From: Desulfobotulus mexicanus
Lineage (GTDB): Bacteria > Desulfobacterota > Desulfobacteria > Desulfobacterales > ASO4-4
DNA length: 64,000 nt
NCBI RefSeq assembly: GCF_006175995.1
Contig: NZ_VDMB01000006.1
Coordinates: 35,521-99,520, forward strand
Direction: 5' to 3'
Part shown: positions 37,759-46,794 of the stretch, in pieces
Layout: each line of letters opens with the position of its first letter
How positions within the stretch are numbered: the stretch's first letter is position 1
Program-made: the position numbers and the translations under genes
Notes under the pieces: model-generated
The model's input: the letters and a program-made list of their open reading frames with translations, nothing else
What the model was told of the DNA's origin: nothing
Databases searched by the model: none

Positions 37759-37842
37759 ACTTTTTTCCATTCTCCTGTTGACAGAGGAGCCAAAAGCAAG
37801 TAATCACTCACTCCTGTCTGACACGCATATGTGTTCAAACAA

Positions 37843-37934
<92 letters not shown>

Positions 37935-37956
37935 CAAAAATACTGCCGTTAAAATT

Positions 37957-37990
37957 AAACCCTGCCCTGCGGCGGGGTTTCTTTATTTAA
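37957..37990 (+). terminator. Terminator after tRNA-Ser
   Basis: AAACCCTGCC, loop CTGC, GGCGGGGTTT, then CTTTATTT. It lies between tRNA-Ser and the dnaX Shine-Dalgarno, so dnaX needs its own promoter or readthrough. Confidence 0.65.
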
Positions 37991-38031
37991 GAGCCTCCAC
38001 CCCAAAATACATCTACGGCAAGGAGTTCACC

Positions 38032-40005
38032 ATGTCCTACCTGGTACTGGCCCGCAAATACAGATCCCAGTCTTTTTCGGAAATCATTGCCCAGGAACAT
38101 GTAACCCGGACCCTGCAGAACGCCATCCTTGCCGGCCGGGTTGCCCATGCCATTCTTTTCTGCGGTCCCAGAGGCACCGGAAAAACCTCCATCGCCCGTA
38201 TTCTTGCCAAAACCATGAACTGCTCTGAAGGTCCGGCCCCCTCCCCCTGCAATCAATGCCGGTCCTGCAAAGAAATCACTTCAGGAAACGGCGTGGATGT
38301 AATGGAAATAGACGGTGCTTCCAATAATTCCGTGGATCAGATCCGGGATCTGAGGGAAAGCCTTGGCTACATGCCTGCCCACAGCCGTTACAGAATCTAC
38401 ATCATAGATGAAGTTCACATGCTTTCCACGGCAGCCTTCAATGCCCTGCTCAAAACCCTTGAAGAACCACCAGCCCATGTACTGTTTTTCTTTGCCACCA
38501 CAGAGCCCCATAAGATTCCCCTGACCATTCTTTCCCGGTGCCAGCGCCACGACCTCCGCAGGGTAGCCACACCGGCGTTGACCGCCCATCTCGCCATGCT
38601 CTGTGCATCGGAATCCGTATCCATAGAGGAAGAAGGCTTAGACATGATAGCAAGGGAGGCGGACGGATCCGTCAGGGATGCCCTGAGCCTTCTGGACCGT
38701 GTCATCGCAGGGCTGCATGGAGCACCGGCTGCAAGGGAAGACGTTGCCGCCATTCTGGGGCTTGCTGCCCGCAGTCAGTCCTTTCGTATGGCAGAAGCTC
38801 TTTTTAAGGGAGATACGGCAGACACCCTTTCCATCATAAGGGATCTCCATGATTCCGGCGTGGATTTAAAAAAATTTCACACAGACCTTTCCACCCACAT
38901 CCGCAACCTTCTGGTGGTTAAGGTGGAACCAGCAAAATGCAGGGAGATTCTGGACCTGCCGGAGACTGCCGTAAAAGCTCTTCTGGATCAGGCATCCCCC
39001 CTGACCGGGCACTATCTTTCAAGGCTCATGGATATACTAATGACAGAAGAGGGAACCATGCGCCACGCAGCCCACCCGAGGCTTGCCATGGAAACACTGA
39101 TGCTTCGCTGTCTTCGCATTCAGCCTGCCCTTTCCATTGACCGCCTTGTGGAAAGACTGGATGCCCTGCGCAATGACATGCTTCAGGAAACGGAAAAAAC
39201 CTCCACTTTTTTGAATCCGGTTCTCCTTTCCCCCGCCCCGGCAAATCACTCCCTTCCTGCATCCGGATCAGGGCATAATAAGCCCCATGACGTCCTCGAA
39301 GAAGACAAAAAAAACATAAAGCCGGAACCCGGACCCGCTGCACACGCCATGGGCACAAAACCAGCAGCAGAACTTCCACCCGCCATTCCCCATGCGCAAA
39401 AAAATACTTCTGCCCCGGCACAAAAGAAAATCAGCCCCCCCATTGCCACCGGAACACCAGTTAAAAATAATGCTCCGCCCTCCACAAAAAACTCCACGGC
39501 TTCCATGGCATCCTCTATACCACCTGCCATGGATTCTGACTTTATGGACATGCCCGAAGAGGCCCCATGGCCCGACACACTGGCAGAACAACCTGAACAC
39601 GAACCCCTTGCTCCACCCAGCAGAACCATGGCTCCGGAACAGGCATGGAAACTTCTTGTGGCAGATATCAGAAAAAAGAACCCATCCCTTGGAGAACTTT
39701 TTGCCACCAAAACAACCTTGAAAAAGGTTTCTGATCAGAGTATTCACATTGAGGTTCAGGGATCAGGCTTCTCCGCGGCAAGGCTTGGCAATGACAAAAC
39801 CCGCCATCTGTTGGAATCCCTTACCGGAAAATTTTTCGGCAGGTCCCTGAAACCCGAAATCACCACATTGGAAAGTGATTCTTCAGAATCCCTTCGAAAT
39901 CAATCCGAAAAAGAACATTTACGCAACGATGCCACAACCCACCCACTGGTACATGATGCCCTTGAAATCTTCAAAGGCAGGGTTGCGGACATCACATTCC
40001 TTTAA
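38032..40005 (+). CDS. dnaX: DNA polymerase III subunits tau/gamma
   Basis: The clamp-loader ATPase. The 657-residue protein starts at ATG 38032 behind AAGGAG. It has MSYLVLARKYRSQSFSEI, Walker A GPRGTGKTS near residue 44, a zinc module (CSEG..CNQCRSC), the DEVHML box and the gamma-type domain III up to about residue 390. A Pro/Ala/Lys-rich linker spans about 395-545, and the tau-specific C-terminal domain follows (EQAWKLLVADIRKKNPSLGELF). An A8 tract at codons 426-428 is followed by a +1-frame TAA; see the separate entry. Confidence 0.96.
   Translation: MSYLVLARKYRSQSFSEIIAQEHVTRTLQNAILAGRVAHAILFCGPRGTGKTSIARILAKTMNCSEGPAPSPCNQCRSCKEITSGNGVDVMEIDGASNNSVDQIRDLRESLGYMPAHSRYRIYIIDEVHMLSTAAFNALLKTLEEPPAHVLFFFATTEPHKIPLTILSRCQRHDLRRVATPALTAHLAMLCASESVSIEEEGLDMIAREADGSVRDALSLLDRVIAGLHGAPAAREDVAAILGLAARSQSFRMAEALFKGDTADTLSIIRDLHDSGVDLKKFHTDLSTHIRNLLVVKVEPAKCREILDLPETAVKALLDQASPLTGHYLSRLMDILMTEEGTMRHAAHPRLAMETLMLRCLRIQPALSIDRLVERLDALRNDMLQETEKTSTFLNPVLLSPAPANHSLPASGSGHNKPHDVLEEDKKNIKPEPGPAAHAMGTKPAAELPPAIPHAQKNTSAPAQKKISPPIATGTPVKNNAPPSTKNSTASMASSIPPAMDSDFMDMPEEAPWPDTLAEQPEHEPLAPPSRTMAPEQAWKLLVADIRKKNPSLGELFATKTTLKKVSDQSIHIEVQGSGFSAARLGNDKTRHLLESLTGKFFGRSLKPEITTLESDSSESLRNQSEKEHLRNDATTHPLVHDALEIFKGRVADITFL
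39307..39319 (+). promoter_or_regulatory. Possible dnaX slippage site (A8 then +1-frame TAA)
   Basis: Eight A (39307-39314) are read AAA AAA AAC in frame. Loss of one A in the transcript, or a +1 ribosomal shift, gives AAA AAA ACA TAA, stopping at 39317-39319 after 428 residues. That is the size of E. coli gamma (431 aa). It lies exactly at the start of the proline-rich linker. Known dnaX genes use ribosomal -1 shifts or transcriptional slippage on A runs; use here is inferred. Confidence 0.5.
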
Positions 40006-40014
40006 GGAGGCAAA

Positions 40015-40335
40015 ATGAAAGGCATGGGCAACATGGGCCAGATGATGAAGCAGGCCCAGAAAATGCAGCAGCAAATGGAAAAAATGCAGGCGGAAATGGC
40101 AGATAAAACCGTAGAAGCTTCTGCAGGTGGTGGGATGGTAAGGGTTGTGGCCAACGGAAAGCAGCAGATCCTTTCCATTCATATGGAAAAGGAAGTAGTA
40201 GACCCTGAAGATGTTGAAATGCTGCAGGATCTTGTTCAGGCAGCAGTCAATGATGCCCTTCAGAAATCCCAGGAAATGATGGCTGCAGCCATGGGCCAGC
40301 TTACGGGCGGCATGAAAATTCCGGGGCTTTTCTGA
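40015..40335 (+). CDS. ybaB: YbaB/EbfC-family nucleoid-associated protein
   Basis: A 106-residue DNA-binding protein found between dnaX and recR in many bacteria. A Met/Gln-rich helical start ([22 protein letters not shown]) leads into the central sheet ([23 protein letters not shown]) and the Met-rich C-terminus. TAAGGAGG lies 5 bases upstream. The gene is 9 bases after dnaX. Confidence 0.96.
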   Translation: MKGMGNMGQMMKQAQKMQQQMEKMQAEMADKTVEASAGGGMVRVVANGKQQILSIHMEKEVVDPEDVEMLQDLVQAAVNDALQKSQEMMAAAMGQLTGGMKIPGLF

Positions 40336-40390
40336 TTATTCTTTTCAAAAAAACAGCTTACAGGCTGCCGTGCTTCAGCCAGAGGTATCC

Positions 40391-40993
40391 ATGCAGCATT
40401 ATCCGCCTTCGGTCATTCAGGTTATACGACAGCTTGCAACCCTCCCCGGAATCGGCCCCAAAACCGCCGAACGCCTGGCTTTGCACCTTCTCAAGGCTTC
40501 CGGGGATGAGGTCAGGGGGCTGGCCCAGAGTATTCTGGCCCTGAAAGCCAATGTACGCCTGTGTTCACGCTGCTTTGCCTTAAGTGAAAGCAGCATCTGC
40601 CCCGTATGCCGTGACCCTGCAAGGGACACGGGGCTCATATGCGTTGTGGAGAGGCCTGCTGATATGATGGCCGTGGAGGCTGCTTCCGGCTTCAAGGGCG
40701 TTTATCACATACTTCAGGGAGTTCTTTCTCCCATGGATGGCATCGGGCCGGAAGACATCCGGATACGGGAGCTGATCCTGCGCATCCGTACTGAAGAGGT
40801 AAGGGAAGTCATCCTTGCCACAGGAACGGCCGTGGAAGGAGAAGCCACCGCAGCCTATATTGCTGAACAGCTCTCAGGTCTGCCCATCCGGGTCACCCGT
40901 ATCGCATCGGGCATTCCCATGGGGGGGGATCTTAAATACATTGACCAGGTAACCCTGAAAAGGGCATTGGAGTCCAGGCGTCATGTCCCATGA
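40391..40993 (+). CDS. recR: Recombination mediator protein RecR
   Basis: Works with RecF/RecO to load RecA at gaps. The 200-residue protein has the helix-hairpin-helix LATLPGIGPKTAERLALHLL, a Cys4 zinc finger (CSRCF...CPVC), and the Toprim domain starting LICVVERPADMMAVE with the Walker-like VILATGTAVEGEATAAYI segment. ATG 40391 has AGAGGT upstream; an earlier GTG (40370) is less likely. Its last 11 bases overlap the next gene. Confidence 0.96.
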   Translation: MQHYPPSVIQVIRQLATLPGIGPKTAERLALHLLKASGDEVRGLAQSILALKANVRLCSRCFALSESSICPVCRDPARDTGLICVVERPADMMAVEAASGFKGVYHILQGVLSPMDGIGPEDIRIRELILRIRTEEVREVILATGTAVEGEATAAYIAEQLSGLPIRVTRIASGIPMGGDLKYIDQVTLKRALESRRHVP

Positions 40994-41456
40994 AAATCCT
41001 GTATTTGATTGCAAGCAGTGCGGCGAATGCTGCGTTGGCTTTGGCGGCACCTATGTAAGCAGTGAAGACATCCTTGCCATTGCCGCCTTTACCGGAATGC
41101 CCGAAGACACCCTGCGCAGCGGCAGCTGTCAGGAATCGGCAAACGGGACAGTCCTTGCGGTGGACAATGAAAACCGCTGTGTTTTCCAGAAACAAAAAAT
41201 CTGCAGCATCCATCCCGTCAAGCCCAGAATGTGCCGTGAATGGCCCTTTATACCTGCGGTTCTGCGTCAGCCCGGCAACTGGCGGCTCATGGGAGATGCC
41301 TGTCCGGGAATCATTAAAGATGCGCCTCCCGAAACCGTATATGAGCAGACCCTTGCGGAGCTGCAAAAAACACGGCCCGGATTCACACCGGAGAAAGCCA
41401 CTGCTCCGGCGGATGCACCTGATAAAAAGCCTCTCCATTCCGGACAAAAGGGGTGA
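40983..41456 (+). CDS. YkgJ-family cysteine cluster protein
   Basis: A 157-residue protein with CKQCGECCVGFGGTYVS at the N-terminus and further Cys in RCVFQ, KICSIHPVKPRMCREWP and DACPG, the pattern of the UPF0153/YkgJ family thought to bind zinc or an iron-sulfur cluster. The function of the family is not established. It overlaps recR at its start, and its last 74 bases overlap the minus-strand gene at 41383. Confidence 0.85.
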   Translation: MSHENPVFDCKQCGECCVGFGGTYVSSEDILAIAAFTGMPEDTLRSGSCQESANGTVLAVDNENRCVFQKQKICSIHPVKPRMCREWPFIPAVLRQPGNWRLMGDACPGIIKDAPPETVYEQTLAELQKTRPGFTPEKATAPADAPDKKPLHSGQKG

Positions 41457-41655
41457 TAATATTCTGTGTTTCCAAAACCTGCAGGGCCCTGTTCAAAACG
41501 TCTTCTCCCTGATTCCACACGACCAGCAGGCGTTCCAAAGACATGGTTCCCTCTTCTACGGCAAGGCCGCAGCAGCACAGATAAGCAGAAATGGTATCCA
41601 CATCCAGCCCCCTTGTAAAAATCTTCTGACTCATGGGGTTGGTATCAAATTTCAT
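41383..41655 (-). CDS. Small conserved-looking protein of unknown function
   Basis: A 90-residue soluble protein, MKFDTNPMSQKIFTRGL at the start, with a helical core (VDTISAYLCCCGLAVEEG, LERLLVVWNQGEDVLNRALQVLE) that could be a winged-helix-like fold. AAAGGA lies 8 bases before the ATG. It fills an otherwise gene-free gap before murI and overlaps the 3' end of the YkgJ gene in antisense. I recall similar short proteins in Desulfobacterota but cannot name a family. Confidence 0.62.
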   Translation of the reverse strand: MKFDTNPMSQKIFTRGLDVDTISAYLCCCGLAVEEGTMSLERLLVVWNQGEDVLNRALQVLETQNIITPFVRNGEAFYQVHPPEQWLSPV

Positions 41656-41722
41656 CAGACATTCCTTTCCAGCCCGCAGCTCCCCATCTTAAAAAAGGAC
41701 AGGGCCACTGAAAGCAGCATCC

Positions 41723-42508
41723 ATGATTGGTATTTTTGACTCCGGCATCGGAGGCCTGACCACAGTCCGGGCCATTATGCAGAAACTTCCCGGTTACGAT
41801 ATTCTTTATTATGGCGACACTGCCCGTATGCCCTATGGCTCCAAAAGCCCTGCAACGGTTCAGCAGTATGCCATGGAAAACTCCCGTTTTCTTGTGGAAA
41901 ACGGGGCTAAAATAATTATCATTGCCTGCAACTCCGCAGCAAGTATTGCCGTCGATGCAGTGAAAGCATCCTTTGATCTTCCGGTTTTTGAAGTAGTGGA
42001 CCCGGCAGTAGAGGCCGCCCTTGCCTATCCCCTGCCCCATCGCATCGGCGTTATCGGTACCCGTGCCACCATCGCATCGGGCATCTATGAAAAAAAAATC
42101 AAGGCCCTGAACCCCGATGCCACAGTGCATTCCCTCCCCTGCCCCCTGCTGGTCCCCCTTGTGGAAGAGGGCTGGCTGGATACGCCGGAAACAACGCGAA
42201 TCATAAAAAAATACCTCCACCCGCTGAAAACCAGACAGATCAGAAGCCTCATCCTCGGATGCACCCACTACCCCATTCTCGAAAAACCCATAGCCAAAAA
42301 AATCGGTAAAGGGGTCCGCATCATAGATTCAGGAAGCTGTGTGGCCGATACCGTGGCACGTTACCTGAAAGAGCATCCAGAGACAGACAATCTGCTGACA
42401 AAAAACCACAAGCACCGTTTTTATGTTTCAGATATTACGGAGCAGTTTGAAAAAACTGCAAGAACCATGCTTCAGGAATCCATATCCCTTTCCCACATCC
42501 GCATGTAA
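41723..42508 (+). CDS. murI: Glutamate racemase
   Basis: Makes D-glutamate for peptidoglycan. The 261-residue protein has IGIFDSGIGGLTTVRAI, YYGDTARMPYGSKSP, the first catalytic Cys in IIACNSAASIAVD and the second in LILGCTHYPIL. Both Cys residues are present. The Shine-Dalgarno is weak. The 3' end overlaps the convergent USP-like gene by 37 bases. Confidence 0.95.
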   Translation: MIGIFDSGIGGLTTVRAIMQKLPGYDILYYGDTARMPYGSKSPATVQQYAMENSRFLVENGAKIIIIACNSAASIAVDAVKASFDLPVFEVVDPAVEAALAYPLPHRIGVIGTRATIASGIYEKKIKALNPDATVHSLPCPLLVPLVEEGWLDTPETTRIIKKYLHPLKTRQIRSLILGCTHYPILEKPIAKKIGKGVRIIDSGSCVADTVARYLKEHPETDNLLTKNHKHRFYVSDITEQFEKTARTMLQESISLSHIRM

Positions 42509-43299
42509 ACCTTCTGCGCCTGCGGCCCCACAAAGATGCAGGCGCCGGGCAGCCTTCTGCGCAGTTCTTTTTTAAAGGTGGAAAAAACACTTTCCCGAAA
42601 CCAGCCCTTTCCTGAAGCACCCATAATCATAAGAGCTTCAGGAGGAACATCCATCCAGAAGTCATTTCCTTTATTACCCGCAACCATATGACGGACATGC
42701 TCCTTAAACGATGCGGACTGTATTACAGGAATGGAACCCTTAGTAAAAACATCGAGAGGCAGCCCCGTATTTTTGGCAATTGCAAGCCCTGCAGCCAGCA
42801 CTCCTTCATTTTTTCCATCTCCTGCATAAAAAACCGCCAGGCTTTTCCAGTCTCTGCACACAAGGGAAGGTATCAGAACAGAAAAGGGAGCCACAGCTGG
42901 CAATCTTCTCATCCCGAGATCCGAATATACAAAATGCCGTGCAGAAGACGGAACCGGGCAACTCATATAATCAAAATCCACAGGCACATCGGGCAGATCC
43001 GGCGTTGTCCTGTGGTGAATTTGAATAAAATGGGCATCCAGCCCTGAGCTGGCCAGTATTTCCGATGCCCTTGCCTTACAGAGTTCCCTTTTTCTGAGAT
43101 CTGAAACATCAATATCAAGATCAAGATCCACCTGAACCACCCGCTTTTCAAAATACATAAGAAATCTGGGGGTCTCCGGAATATACACCACAGGTGCAGC
43201 GCCCAGCATCCGGCAAAATAAAGCCGTCTGCAAAAGAGCCTCCCTGCCCACGGGTGTGTCCTGATAAACATGAAAAAAACGTGGATTCACAACCGTCAC
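42472..43299 (-). CDS. Universal-stress-protein-like protein
   Basis: A 275-residue cytoplasmic protein with two alpha/beta halves. The second ends LMIMGASGKGWFRESVFST, close to the USP nucleotide-binding signature G-x2-G-x9-GS. The first half (about 1-125) has the ARASEILASSGLDAHFIQIHH helix-strand pattern of USP folds. It is 6 bases downstream of the ClC channel gene and is the last gene of the EIIA-ClC-USP operon. A stress-sensing role is inferred from family and context. Confidence 0.7.
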   Translation of the reverse strand: MTVVNPRFFHVYQDTPVGREALLQTALFCRMLGAAPVVYIPETPRFLMYFEKRVVQVDLDLDIDVSDLRKRELCKARASEILASSGLDAHFIQIHHRTTPDLPDVPVDFDYMSCPVPSSARHFVYSDLGMRRLPAVAPFSVLIPSLVCRDWKSLAVFYAGDGKNEGVLAAGLAIAKNTGLPLDVFTKGSIPVIQSASFKEHVRHMVAGNKGNDFWMDVPPEALMIMGASGKGWFRESVFSTFKKELRRRLPGACIFVGPQAQKVYMRMWERDMDS

Positions 43300-43305
43300 C
43301 AGCCT

Positions 43306-45045
43306 TTACTCATCGCTTGTCTGTACCCGCAACTCCTTGCGATAATGATCCAGAAGGGTTGCCTTTGAAATCATCCCCATAAAACGATGGTCAGCCACCA
43401 CAGGCATACTGAAAAGCCCCTGCCTGTCCATGATTTCCAGAGCATCCTTAAGCTCATCATCCGGATGCACCACCATTACATTTCTGTGCATCAGCTGCTC
43501 CATGAGAATGGTATCGTAAAGCATCTGATCCATCAGATAGGGCCGCACATCATCCAGATGAACCATACCAACAAAACGGCCCGTTGCCGCATCTTCCACG
43601 GGAAAATAATTTCTCCTGGAATTTTTCAGAAGATGAACAAAATCCCGCAGAAGCATACTTCTCTGAACAGGAATGCAGTCCTTTTCCATAACTTCAAAGA
43701 TGCGCAGATCCAGAAGCACACGGCCATCGGTTCCCGGCCTCAGAAGCTCATTCCTTGCCACAAGATCTTTGAGATAAATGGAGTGCGGCTCACCGTAGCG
43801 ACAGAGAATGGTGGAAAAGGCAGACACCACCATCAGGGGCAGCACCACCTCATATCCACCGGTAATTTCAAAAATCAGAAAAATTGCCGTTAAAGGTGCC
43901 TGCAACACCCCGGCCAGAAGCCCTGCCATACCCAGCAGGGCAAAGCATCCCTCATTCACCCAGGACACGGCAGGAAAAAGAAAAACTAGAATTCTGTGAT
44001 ACAAAAGGCCGGCCATGGCACCCATGACAAGGCTTGGCGCAAAAATCCCCCCTACACCACCCCATCCCAGGGTGAATGCCGTAGCAAGCATTTTGGCTAA
44101 AAGTATCAGCAGCACAAAACTAATTCCGGCGGAAAACTCCCCTGCTATCATTTCCCTCACAGCATGGTATCCTTCCCCAAGAACCACAGGGAAAAAAATA
44201 CCGATAATTCCCACAAAAAGCCCTCCCATACCGGCTTTGGCCCACAAAGACAGACGAAGGCGGGAAGCCACGGAAATGGAAAGTCCATGCATCCTGCGCA
44301 TGCCCCGCATCAGAATAATGGCAACAACCGCCGTTACCAGGGCCAGACCTGCGGAAGCCAGGGTATCATGCAGCTGAATACCGAAAATGGCACTTTCAAA
44401 GGGAATCTGATTTCCCTGTAGCCTGCGGCTGAGCTGGGTTCCAGTAACCGCTGCAAGGGTAATGGGCAGAAGATGACTGCTGCGCCACTGGCCCAGAAGC
44501 ACTTCCATGGTAAAAACCATGCCAGCCACCGGGGCATTGAAAATAGATCCAATGGCACTGGCGGCTCCGCAGCCCACCAGCACAACCCTTTGCCTTTCAT
44601 TAAGCCCAAGCACCCTTGCTATATTGGAACCAATGGCTGCACCACTCATCACCACCGGGGCTTCCGGCCCTGCGGAACCTCCGCTGCCTATGGTCATGCT
44701 GCTGGCAAAAATCCGGGAAAAGGTGGAACGCAGCCGGATAAGTCCCCCATGGCGGCTTACGGCGTAGATCACCTCAGGCACTCCGTGCCCTCCGCCTTCC
44801 CGGACAATTTTTTCCATGAAATAAACAGCCGCAGCAGCACCAATGGCAGGCAGAAGAAAGGACCAGGCCCTCTGCCGGTATCCTGAAAAAAGGCCTGCCA
44901 CCATTTCTATCATATGATGCAGCAGCACCGCAGCCAGCCCGCCAAAGATCCCCACAACTATGGCCATCAGCATCATAAAGAGGCGCGGATCCATGTGAGT
45001 TCTCAGCCATGACCATCCTTTTTTCATCCATGCCGTCATATTCAT
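43306..45045 (-). CDS. ClC-family chloride channel/antiporter with CBS pair
   Basis: A 579-residue membrane protein with ten or more helices. It has the ClC signatures HGVPEVIYAV, GSGGSAGPEAPVVMSG (with the gating Glu), GWGGVGGIFAPSLVMGA, and a C-terminal pair of CBS domains from about residue 450 (EVMEKDCIPVQRS and MHRNVMVVHPDDELKDAL). CBS pairs usually bind adenine nucleotides. Whether it is a channel or a proton antiporter cannot be fixed. Its ATG overlaps the TGA of the HTH-EIIA gene (ATGA). Confidence 0.92.
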   Translation of the reverse strand: MNMTAWMKKGWSWLRTHMDPRLFMMLMAIVVGIFGGLAAVLLHHMIEMVAGLFSGYRQRAWSFLLPAIGAAAAVYFMEKIVREGGGHGVPEVIYAVSRHGGLIRLRSTFSRIFASSMTIGSGGSAGPEAPVVMSGAAIGSNIARVLGLNERQRVVLVGCGAASAIGSIFNAPVAGMVFTMEVLLGQWRSSHLLPITLAAVTGTQLSRRLQGNQIPFESAIFGIQLHDTLASAGLALVTAVVAIILMRGMRRMHGLSISVASRLRLSLWAKAGMGGLFVGIIGIFFPVVLGEGYHAVREMIAGEFSAGISFVLLILLAKMLATAFTLGWGGVGGIFAPSLVMGAMAGLLYHRILVFLFPAVSWVNEGCFALLGMAGLLAGVLQAPLTAIFLIFEITGGYEVVLPLMVVSAFSTILCRYGEPHSIYLKDLVARNELLRPGTDGRVLLDLRIFEVMEKDCIPVQRSMLLRDFVHLLKNSRRNYFPVEDAATGRFVGMVHLDDVRPYLMDQMLYDTILMEQLMHRNVMVVHPDDELKDALEIMDRQGLFSMPVVADHRFMGMISKATLLDHYRKELRVQTSDE

Positions 45046-45740
45046 GGACGGTTCACCTGTTTTCCCGCAAACACCTTCTCCTTCGCCACCAGCATTTCCA
45101 GCAAGGTATTTTTTTCGGGTTTTTCCATAAGAAGCCCATACACTTCCTCATCCCGAAGGCAATGGGAAAGGCGTGAAAGCAGATGCAGATGCGTCTTAAC
45201 ATCCCTTGCCAGCAGCAGAAAAAATACAAAAACCCGATGACCGTCTATGGCTCCGTAATCCATGGGATCTTGAGGGAAAGCTGTGATGATGCAGGATTTT
45301 TCAGGAAAATTATCCAGCGGCACCCTCGGGTGGGGGAGGGCAATACCCCTTCCAACCCCTGTGGACACCATGGCTTCCCTTTCCAGCAGTCTTTCCAGCA
45401 GAATCCCTTCCATGGCCTGGGGAAGAAGGGGAACTCCCCTTACCATCTGCCTTAAAAGATCTTCTTTTCCCTCACATTGAAGATGATGCATGACAGATCC
45501 CCGCTGAAGGGCAGCCCCCAGACCTTCGGAGCAGAAAAGCCCTTCGCATACACCATCCTTCTCCCTGATCCTGAAAGAGATATTGTGCTGCCTTGCCCAG
45601 CGGGCAAGGGTTTCCTGCCGGAAAACACAGAAATTATCCATAAGTACAACGGGAATACGTCCCTGACGAATCCAGCGTTCCAAAGTATGTACAGGCAGAT
45701 CAAGGCTTGCTGCCGTTTCCTGAAGACTGATGCGTTTCAT
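45042..45740 (-). CDS. HTH domain fused to PTS EIIA (fructose/nitrogen-type)
   Basis: A 232-residue two-domain protein. Residues about 1-55 form a MerR/excisionase-type helix-turn-helix (SLQETAASLDLPVHTLERWIRQGRIPVV). Residues about 75-225 form a PTS EIIA type-2 domain with the phosphorylatable His in GRGIALPHPR. It resembles PtsN with a DNA-binding arm. The enzyme I and HPr at 5.7-7.7 kb could phosphorylate it. It is the first gene of an operon with a ClC channel and a USP-like protein, so it may control ion transport in response to PEP status (inference). Confidence 0.85.
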   Translation of the reverse strand: MKRISLQETAASLDLPVHTLERWIRQGRIPVVLMDNFCVFRQETLARWARQHNISFRIREKDGVCEGLFCSEGLGAALQRGSVMHHLQCEGKEDLLRQMVRGVPLLPQAMEGILLERLLEREAMVSTGVGRGIALPHPRVPLDNFPEKSCIITAFPQDPMDYGAIDGHRVFVFFLLLARDVKTHLHLLSRLSHCLRDEEVYGLLMEKPEKNTLLEMLVAKEKVFAGKQVNRP

Positions 45741-45883
45741 TTTTTTCTTCCATTTATGTCAAGGGGGCTTAACAAAGAAAACGGCAACAGACCATGCCGT
45801 TGCCGGTATTGCATTTCTTATCCACTGGAGCCGTTTTCTGGTGCTGAGCTTTCCCGTAAAAAAGCTGAATAATCAGGCTTTTT

Positions 45884-46699
45884 CTACTGCTGCCGCAGCA
45901 CATCACCAATACTGGCCCGTTCATAGATGATTTCCACCCGGCGGTTCTTCGCCCGCCCCTGGGCATTGTCGTTGGTATCTAAGGGCCTGTATTCACCAAA
46001 ACCCTGAGCTGTAAGCATAAGGGGATTCAAGCCTCTGTTAATGAGAAAGCGAACCACCTGGGAAGCCCTTGCCGTGGACAACTCCCAGTTGGAAGGGAAA
46101 AATGCCGTGGTAATGGGAATATTGTCCGTATGCCCCACCACTCGGATGGGATAACGAAACTGCTTCAGTACCTCCGCAAGCTTACCCATAATTTCGGCCC
46201 CCTCCGGAACCATGGTGGCCTCACCGGAGCGAAAAAGAACCATATCTGAAATGGTTATCACAGCCCCAACATCACTTTCACGCACCTCCACCATGCCCCC
46301 CAGCCGGTTAAACAGCACAAGCTCCCGCACATCGGAAACAATCTCCTCCAGCTCCTTCTGAACCATGGCTCCCAGCTCATCCACGGCTTCCCGCTGCTTT
46401 TCACGGGGTTCCGGGCTGCTGGGGTCCATAATCAGTCCCTCACGGGTTCCGGCTTCGGGTATGGTCTGCACGCCAAGGGCCGTGCGCAGAGACTGGATGA
46501 TTTCCTTGAACACCTCATCCTGTATGGTACTCATGGCAAAGAGCAGAACAAAAAAGCACAAAAGAAGGGTCATGAGATCGGCAAAGGTTGTCATCCAGCG
46601 GGGGGAGCCGGACCCTCCCTCTTCCTCTTCTTCATCGGATTCAGGCTGGACCAGGGCAGAAGAATCCTCCTTTTCTGATGCAGCTTTTTCTTCTGCCAT
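45884..46699 (-). CDS. motB: Flagellar motor stator protein MotB
   Basis: The peptidoglycan-binding stator subunit, 271 aa. A Glu-rich cytoplasmic tail precedes the membrane helix TTFADLMTLLLCFFVLLFAMS, whose Asp is the proton (or ion) site. The OmpA-like domain (about 140-265) contains VVGHTDNIPITT and NWELSTARASQVVRFL. AAAGGAG lies before the ATG. It is cotranscribed with motA. No other flagellar genes are in the window. Confidence 0.94.
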   Translation of the reverse strand: MAEEKAASEKEDSSALVQPESDEEEEEGGSGSPRWMTTFADLMTLLLCFFVLLFAMSTIQDEVFKEIIQSLRTALGVQTIPEAGTREGLIMDPSSPEPREKQREAVDELGAMVQKELEEIVSDVRELVLFNRLGGMVEVRESDVGAVITISDMVLFRSGEATMVPEGAEIMGKLAEVLKQFRYPIRVVGHTDNIPITTAFFPSNWELSTARASQVVRFLINRGLNPLMLTAQGFGEYRPLDTNDNAQGRAKNRRVEIIYERASIGDVLRQQ

Positions 46700-46794
46700 G
46701 TCGGCTCCTTTTTCCGGTAGCCCCCCATGAACCCTCTATGTTCACTAATAAAAAAAGGGGGGATGGACTTTAAAATAAACAACTATCCTGACTT

